From the NCBI GenBank assembly GCA_002898975.1, contig BEID01000034.1:1-8721 (forward strand): a DNA stretch of 8,721 nt. Direction: 5' to 3'. Position numbers and translations under genes: made by a program. The notes beneath the pieces were generated by a model, which saw nothing but the letters and a program-made list of their open reading frames with translations, was not told where the DNA came from and did not search any database. Numbering within the stretch: the stretch's first letter is position 1; each line of letters opens with the position of its first letter. The DNA is from a bacterium HR27 (lineage in GTDB: Bacteria; Chloroflexota; Chloroflexia; Thermomicrobiales; Thermomicrobiaceae). Below are positions 5,324 through 8,721 of this stretch, one piece after another.

Positions 5324-6250
5324 TCAGGCGCTGGCCTCGTCGGCCGCGCGCGAGCTGCTGTAGGGTTGGCCGGACTTGAGGACGCCGTAGACGATTCTGA
5401 TCAGGTGGCGTTTGACGGCGTGCAGTGCGCGCCGGGCGCCGGCTCGGTTGCGGATCCGCACGTAGGTCTGCCCGATCGCGTCGAACTGGTCTGGCTCCCT
5501 GGCGACGTGGAGGGCGTACATGTGCAGGTGGGTAATCAGGAGCTTGGCATGGCGGTAGCGGCGCGGGCGTTGCCTCGTGTTGCCGGAGAGTGGCGTGTGG
5601 CGTGGGGCGACGCCGGCGTAGGAGACGGCTGCATCTCGGTTGCGGAAGCGGTGGATGTCGCCGAGTTGTACGTAGAGCAGTGCAGCAAGCGTGGGGCTGA
5701 CGCCGGGAATGCTGGTGAGCAGCTGGAGTGTGGTGGGCGGGACGGTTTCGATCGTGCGTCGCTTGTAGTGCTCGATGAGTTCGGTCAGCGGTTTCTCGAG
5801 TGGGATAGGCTCGGTGAGGGGGTTCTTGTTGCGGGTACGGATGGCGGTGCGGAGTTGTACCAGGTAGCGCCACTGGTGGGCGAGTGCGCGCGCCTCGAGG
5901 AGTGGGCGGATGTGCTCGTACGGGGTGAGGTGAGGGTTGGGGCCGGGTAGCTCGAGCTGGGCGAGCTGGGCGAGGAGTCGCGCATCGAGCTTGTCGGTCT
6001 TGCGGCGGTTGCGGAGGAGTGTGCGGAGTGCGGCCGAGTCTGTATCGTGGGCGATGAGGACGGTGTGCCCTGCCTGGTAGGCGATCTCGGCGATGCGGCG
6101 GCCATAGGGGCCGGTCAGTTCGAGGACGATGGTAGTCGGCGCGAGCATGGTGAGTTTCGCGATCGTCTCTTCGGTCGTGAGCGCCTCGGTGGTCTCCGTT
6201 GTGGTGTCGTGCCAGTGGCACCGTCGTGCACCGACATCGATGCCGATCAT
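5324..6250 (-). CDS. IS110-family transposase (DEDD/Ser recombinase)
   Basis: A full-length 308-aa transposase. The N-terminal RuvC-like domain carries the DEDD residues: D5 (IGIDVG), E44 (IVLELTGPYG), and D86 and D89 (RKTDKLDARLLAQLA). After a helical linker, the C-terminal Transposase_20-type domain shows LLTSIPGVSPTLAALL (177-192), YAGVAPRHTPLSG (211-223, with S222 in the place of the catalytic serine) and the closing AVKRHLIRIVYGVLKSGQPY (278-297). Nothing essential is missing, so the enzyme looks intact. The ATG (6250-6248) has GGAGG four bases upstream and overlaps the accessory gene stop as ATGA, so translation is probably coupled. The same frame is open much further upstream, but that part is Arg/Pro-rich noise inside the accessory gene. 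Family members are guided by a bridge RNA from the element's non-coding end; here the only long non-coding end is the GC tract downstream. Confidence 0.93.
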   Translation of the reverse strand: MIGIDVGARRCHWHDTTTETTEALTTEETIAKLTMLAPTTIVLELTGPYGRRIAEIAYQAGHTVLIAHDTDSAALRTLLRNRRKTDKLDARLLAQLAQLELPGPNPHLTPYEHIRPLLEARALAHQWRYLVQLRTAIRTRNKNPLTEPIPLEKPLTELIEHYKRRTIETVPPTTLQLLTSIPGVSPTLAALLYVQLGDIHRFRNRDAAVSYAGVAPRHTPLSGNTRQRPRRYRHAKLLITHLHMYALHVAREPDQFDAIGQTYVRIRNRAGARRALHAVKRHLIRIVYGVLKSGQPYSSSRAADEASA

Positions 6251-6828
6251 GGTTCCTCCCACTCTCCCACTATGTCGTTGGCCTGCTCTCCGAGTGCGGT
6301 ACGTACGCGTGGGTAGAGGCCGCTGGCGCGGAGTACGGCACGGCGCTCGGCCAGGCGGGCCAGCCGGCGGATGTTCTGGGCCAGGAGGCGATCGCCGCGG
6401 ACGTACCGGACTGCGCGGGCGAGTAGTCGGAGCTTGTCGAACTGCTCGGTGGTGAGCAGCTCGTGCACGGTCTGCTCGAGCTCCTCGTTGGTGAGCGGCC
6501 GGGTTTTCGACCACCACCCGTGTTTGCGGGCGTTCTGGTTGCCGATGCGGGGTGGCGGTGGCGTCCAAGTTCGAGCGAGCTCCTCGAGCAGCACGATCAG
6601 ATAGGGTGCCTTGCGCTTGACGTTGTGGCGTTGCCGTAGGCGCTCCCGGGCCTGGTAGATGAGGTGTGGCGCGTGCCGCGCTGGTATGCCGTTTTGCTCG
6701 AGGATGTTGACAACGCGGGTGATGGTGCTGGTAGGGGCGTCGTCGTTCAGTTCGCGGGCGAGCGACTGGATCAGGGGGCCAACGGCTTCGATCAGTTCGG
6801 CTCGTGTGGTTTCGCGGGGTTTCGCCAT
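6247..6828 (-). CDS. Accessory protein of unknown function coupled to the IS110 transposase (193 aa)
   Basis: A basic, mostly helical protein. Residues 1-85 (ETTRAELIEAVGPLIQSLAR, then TSTITRVVNILEQNGIP and LIYQARERLRQR) look like a compact helical, possibly HTH-type, module. A Pro linker (89-93) leads to RIGNQNARKHGWWSK (94-108), then Arg/Leu-rich helices to about 180. The GNQNA-KHG motif recurs in phage terminase small-subunit-like and other DNA-binding proteins, so DNA or RNA binding is likely by inference; I do not recognise the whole protein. The start is ATG 6828-6826 with AGGAG (6841-6837) eight bases upstream. An ATG at 6835 is out of frame with it. The stop overlaps the transposase ATG (ATGA). 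The right inverted repeat lies 22 bp upstream, so the promoter is probably within or at it. IS110 elements usually carry one protein gene, so this partner is unusual. Confidence 0.8.
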   Translation of the reverse strand: MAKPRETTRAELIEAVGPLIQSLARELNDDAPTSTITRVVNILEQNGIPARHAPHLIYQARERLRQRHNVKRKAPYLIVLLEELARTWTPPPPRIGNQNARKHGWWSKTRPLTNEELEQTVHELLTTEQFDKLRLLARAVRYVRGDRLLAQNIRRLARLAERRAVLRASGLYPRVRTALGEQANDIVGEWEEP

Positions 6829-6850
6829 TCTCCATTCTCCTCTCGTGCGT

Positions 6851-6870
6851 GAGCGCCCATAGGGTATAGC
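6851..6870 (-). repeat. Right inverted repeat of the putative element
   Basis: GAGCGCCCATAGGGTATAGC is the inverted partner of 3881-3900 (19 of 20 positions). On the minus strand it contains CTATACCCTAT, a plausible -10 region about 25-40 bases before the accessory gene, so the repeat may double as the element's promoter. Confidence 0.75.
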
Positions 6871-6930
6871 GTAGGGTGCGGTAGACTCGTGCCGAATCGG
6901 AGGCGCAGGGGCGATCGAAAGGAGCCAGCG
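6871..6930. promoter_or_regulatory. Leader of the aldehyde dehydrogenase gene next to the element end
   Basis: Only 60 bp separate the right inverted repeat from the ATG. TAGACT (6882-6887) is a weak -10-like box on the + strand, and AGGAG at 6920-6924 is the ribosome site. If the element inserted here, it replaced or supplies whatever lay upstream of position 6871, including any -35 region. Confidence 0.3.
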
Positions 6931-8430
6931 ATGGCTGATTTCAAGAACTATATCGGCGGGAAGTGGGTCGATGCCAAGAGCGGAGCGACCTACGAGCGCC
7001 GGAATCCGGCGACCGGCGAACTCATCGGTACCTACGCCAAGAGTGGTCCGGAGGACGTGGCCGCAGCTGTGGAGGCGGCGAAGACAGCGTTCGACCGCTG
7101 GCGCAAGCTGCCGGCACCCAAGCGGGGAGAGATTCTCTACCGCGTCGGCCAGCTTCTGGTCGAGCGGAAAGAACAGCTCGCCCGCGAGATGACCGAAGAG
7201 ATGGGAAAGGTTCTGACTGAAGCCCGCGGTGACGTCCAGGAGGCCATCGATATGACCTTCTACATGGCCGGAGAGGGACGTCGCCTGTGGGGACAGACGA
7301 CTCCTTCTGAACTTCCGCACAAGTGGAACATGACGCAGCGGCGGCCACTCGGTGTGGTCGGGCTGATCACCCCATGGAACTTCCCGCTGGCGATCCCGGC
7401 CTGGAAGATCATGCCAGCCTTGATCTGCGGGAACACCGTCGTCTTCAAGCCAGCCAGCTACACTGCCCGCTCGGCCGTGCGTCTCGTGCAGCTCTTCGAG
7501 GAAGCGGGCCTCCCGCCGGGAGTGCTCAACCTCGTCCTCGGCACCGGTGACACGGTCGGCACGGCACTCGTCCAGCACCCTGATGTCGCCCTCATCTCCT
7601 TCACTGGCTCCAACGAAGTGGGCCAGCAGGTCGCCGTCGAATGCGCCCGGCTGGGGAAGCGTGTCTCGCTGGAGATGGGTGGCAAGAACGCGATCATCGT
7701 CATGGACGATGCCGACCACAAGCTCGCGCTCGACGGGATCGTCTGGAGCGCCTTCGGCACCTCCGGCCAGCGCTGCACGGCGGCCAGCCGGGTCATCGTC
7801 CACGAGGCGGTCTTCCGCGAGCTAGCCGACCAGCTGGACGCACGTGTCAGTCGCCTGAAGCTCGGCAACGGCCTCGACCCCTCGACCGACGTCGGACCGC
7901 TAGTCAGCGAAAGCCAGCTCGAGCGAGTCCACCGCTACGTCGAAATCGGCGTACAGGAGGGCGCTCAGATCCTCACCGGTGGGCAAATCGCGCGCGAAGG
8001 GGAGCTGGCCCGCGGCCACTTCCATCAGCCGACCGTCTTCATCGACGTGCGACCGGACATGCGCATCGCCCAGGAGGAGATCTTCGGGCCGGTCACTGCG
8101 CTCATCCGCGTCCGGAGCCTCGAGGAGGCGATCGAGGTGTGCAACGGCGTCCGGTACGGCCTGTCGGCCTCGATCTTCACGCGCGACATCAACAAGGCGT
8201 TCCGGGCGATCGAGGACGTCCACACCGGCATCTTCTACGTCAATGCCGGAACGATCGGCGCCGAGATCCACCTCCCCTTCGGTGGTACCAAGGCAACCGG
8301 TAACGGTCACCGCGAGGCCGGTCAGGCGGCGCTCGACGTCTTCACCGAGTGGCAGTCGATCTTCATCGACTACAGCGGCCGCCTGCAGCGTGCCCAGATC
8401 GACGTCGAGCAGATCACGGCCGACGACTGA
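6931..8430 (+). CDS. NAD(P)-dependent aldehyde dehydrogenase
   Basis: A 499-aa cytoplasmic enzyme of the aldehyde dehydrogenase superfamily, which oxidises aldehydes to carboxylic acids. The N-terminal [15 protein letters not shown] and NPATGELIG are typical. The active-site parts are TPWNFPLA (147-154, with the oxyanion asparagine N150), VVFKPAS (K173, coenzyme), the general base E248 in LEMGGKN, the nucleophile C282 in [12 protein letters not shown], and EEIFGPV (382-388). The C-terminus [15 protein letters not shown] then [23 protein letters not shown] resembles a broad group of bacterial enzymes that includes semialdehyde dehydrogenases; the substrate cannot be read from the sequence. The start is the ATG at 6931 with AGGAG seven bases before it; the frame is open 14 codons further up without similarity. 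Length is standard and no defect is seen. It is a lone gene, convergent with a glycine oxidase-like gene. Confidence 0.96.
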   Translation: MADFKNYIGGKWVDAKSGATYERRNPATGELIGTYAKSGPEDVAAAVEAAKTAFDRWRKLPAPKRGEILYRVGQLLVERKEQLAREMTEEMGKVLTEARGDVQEAIDMTFYMAGEGRRLWGQTTPSELPHKWNMTQRRPLGVVGLITPWNFPLAIPAWKIMPALICGNTVVFKPASYTARSAVRLVQLFEEAGLPPGVLNLVLGTGDTVGTALVQHPDVALISFTGSNEVGQQVAVECARLGKRVSLEMGGKNAIIVMDDADHKLALDGIVWSAFGTSGQRCTAASRVIVHEAVFRELADQLDARVSRLKLGNGLDPSTDVGPLVSESQLERVHRYVEIGVQEGAQILTGGQIAREGELARGHFHQPTVFIDVRPDMRIAQEEIFGPVTALIRVRSLEEAIEVCNGVRYGLSASIFTRDINKAFRAIEDVHTGIFYVNAGTIGAEIHLPFGGTKATGNGHREAGQAALDVFTEWQSIFIDYSGRLQRAQIDVEQITADD

Positions 8431-8446
8431 CGCGCTCGACCAAAAG

Positions 8447-8486
8447 CGAGGAAGCGCCGCGAGGAGAACGCCGCGGCGCTTCCTCG
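8447..8486. terminator. 15-bp perfect hairpin between convergent genes (bidirectional terminator)
   Basis: CGAGGAAGCGCCGCG (8447-8461) pairs perfectly with CGCGGCGCTTCCTCG (8472-8486) around a 10-nt loop. On the minus strand the stem is followed by CTTTTGG, a short T-run. On the + strand only TT follows. It sits 16 bp past the aldehyde dehydrogenase stop and 17 bp past the stop of the convergent gene, so it can serve both. Confidence 0.8.
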
Positions 8487-8503
8487 TTGCCAGTGACGGT
8501 CGA

Positions 8504-8721
8504 TCACGCCGTGCCGGTATCGGCCGCGAAGCGGCCTGGCGAGAAGGCTGGGGGGAAGACCTCCGCGTCTTCCTGCTCGATCGCTGCCGCGACGAGATCG
8601 GCCGTCACCGGTGCCAGCATGATGCCGAGCCGGAGATGACCGGTCGCAACCCAGAGATTGCGCCAGCCTGGCACGCGACCCAGGGCGGGCAGGTCGTCGG
8701 CTGTCCCTGGTCGCAGTCCGG
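8504..8721 (-). CDS. thiO: Glycine oxidase-like FAD-dependent oxidoreductase, C-terminal part only
   Basis: The last 71 codons of a D-amino-acid/glycine oxidase-type flavoenzyme; the 5' part is beyond the window. GLRPGTADDLPALGRVPG followed by NLWVATGHLRLGIMLAPVTADLVA is the typical end of the ThiO/DAO family, which binds the FAD pyrophosphate and substrate and closes with the GHxRxGIxLAP signature. ThiO oxidises glycine to iminoacetate for the thiazole half of thiamine, while close relatives oxidise other amino acids, so the thiO name is probable rather than proven. The reading frame ends at TGA 8506-8504, next to the shared hairpin terminator. The start, FAD GxGxxG motif and operon partners cannot be seen. 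Confidence 0.8.
   Translation of the reverse strand, partial: GLRPGTADDLPALGRVPGWRNLWVATGHLRLGIMLAPVTADLVAAAIEQEDAEVFPPAFSPGRFAADTGTA

Larger units (their letters stand above)
3881..6870 (-). mobile_element. Putative IS110-family element with accessory gene and long structured non-coding end
   Basis: The 2990-bp segment is bounded by a 20-bp inverted repeat with one mismatch. It holds an IS110-family transposase, a translationally coupled accessory gene in front of it, about 1 kb of GC-rich hairpin-dense non-coding DNA behind it, and a small ORF reading inward from the left end. No target-site duplication is visible, as expected for IS110 enzymes. In the IS1111 branch of this family, subterminal inverted repeats and a guide RNA on the 3' side of the transposase are known, and this layout resembles that. 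Boundaries are inferred from the repeats alone. The true ends could lie a few bases outside them, or the left end could be nearer the transposase, leaving the small ORF and part of the GC tract as host or older mobile DNA. Confidence 0.55.

Noticed and set aside
6251..6835. N-terminal extension of the transposase to 503 aa
   Set aside because: The extra residues are Arg/Pro/His-rich and out of frame inside the accessory gene, while the internal ATG at 6250 has a strong ribosome site and begins exactly at the family's usual IGIDVG.
3871..6880. Target-site duplication flanking the inverted repeats
   Set aside because: The ten bases outside each repeat share no convincing direct repeat, which agrees with the family's usual mechanism but gives no boundary proof.
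6829..7803. Continuation of the accessory-protein frame upstream to 518 aa
   Set aside because: This part is antisense to the aldehyde dehydrogenase gene and shows no coherent protein character; ATG 6828 has its own ribosome site.
1..8721. tRNA, rRNA or riboswitch (including a TPP riboswitch near the thiO- and thiF-like genes)
   Set aside because: No cloverleaf, rRNA stretch or THI-box-like core was recognised by eye; the upstream region of the thiO-like gene is outside the window.

Overview
The window is GC-rich bacterial DNA with tight gene packing, frequent GTG starts, strong AGGAGG-type ribosome sites and a Pro/Thr-rich SH3-domain lipid-free surface protein. This fits a high-GC, probably thermophilic Chloroflexota (Thermomicrobia-like) genome. 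That assignment is an impression from gene style and codon use, not a database result.

Left flank (1-3784), ordinary chromosome. A leftward pair, a ThiF/MoeB-type E1-like adenylyltransferase followed by a class-V cysteine desulfurase (cut by the window edge), overlaps by GTGA and looks translationally coupled. Together they suggest sulfur activation or transfer. A rightward 160-codon gene of unknown function is divergent from them. It converges on tyrA (prephenate dehydrogenase), and one palindromic CTAG holds the stop codons of both. Upstream of tyrA, in the same direction, is a small membrane-anchored SH3b protein; the two probably form one transcript.

Middle (about 3881-6870), the accessory region. 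A near-perfect 20-bp inverted repeat brackets 2990 bp. Inside are (i) a leftward two-gene unit near the right repeat, made of an unrecognised 193-aa protein with a GNQNARKHG motif overlapping by ATGA a complete IS110-family DEDD/Ser transposase; (ii) about 1 kb of extremely GC-rich, non-coding, hairpin-dense DNA on the 3' side of the transposase; and (iii) a 63-aa rightward small membrane-protein ORF near the left repeat. IS110-family enzymes are guided by a bridge RNA encoded in a non-coding end. The long structured tract here is the natural place to look for it, and the coupled accessory protein and the size of the tract are unusual for this family. This is the most interesting part of the window.

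Right flank (6870-8721), ordinary chromosome. A full-length NAD(P)-dependent aldehyde dehydrogenase starts about 60 bp beyond the right inverted repeat. It converges on the 3' end of a glycine oxidase-like FAD enzyme (ThiO type, cut by the window edge), with a 15-bp perfect-stem terminator between them. ThiO- and ThiF/cysteine-desulfurase-like functions on the two sides could both serve thiamine thiazole synthesis, but no thiS or thiG is visible, so that link is only suggestive.
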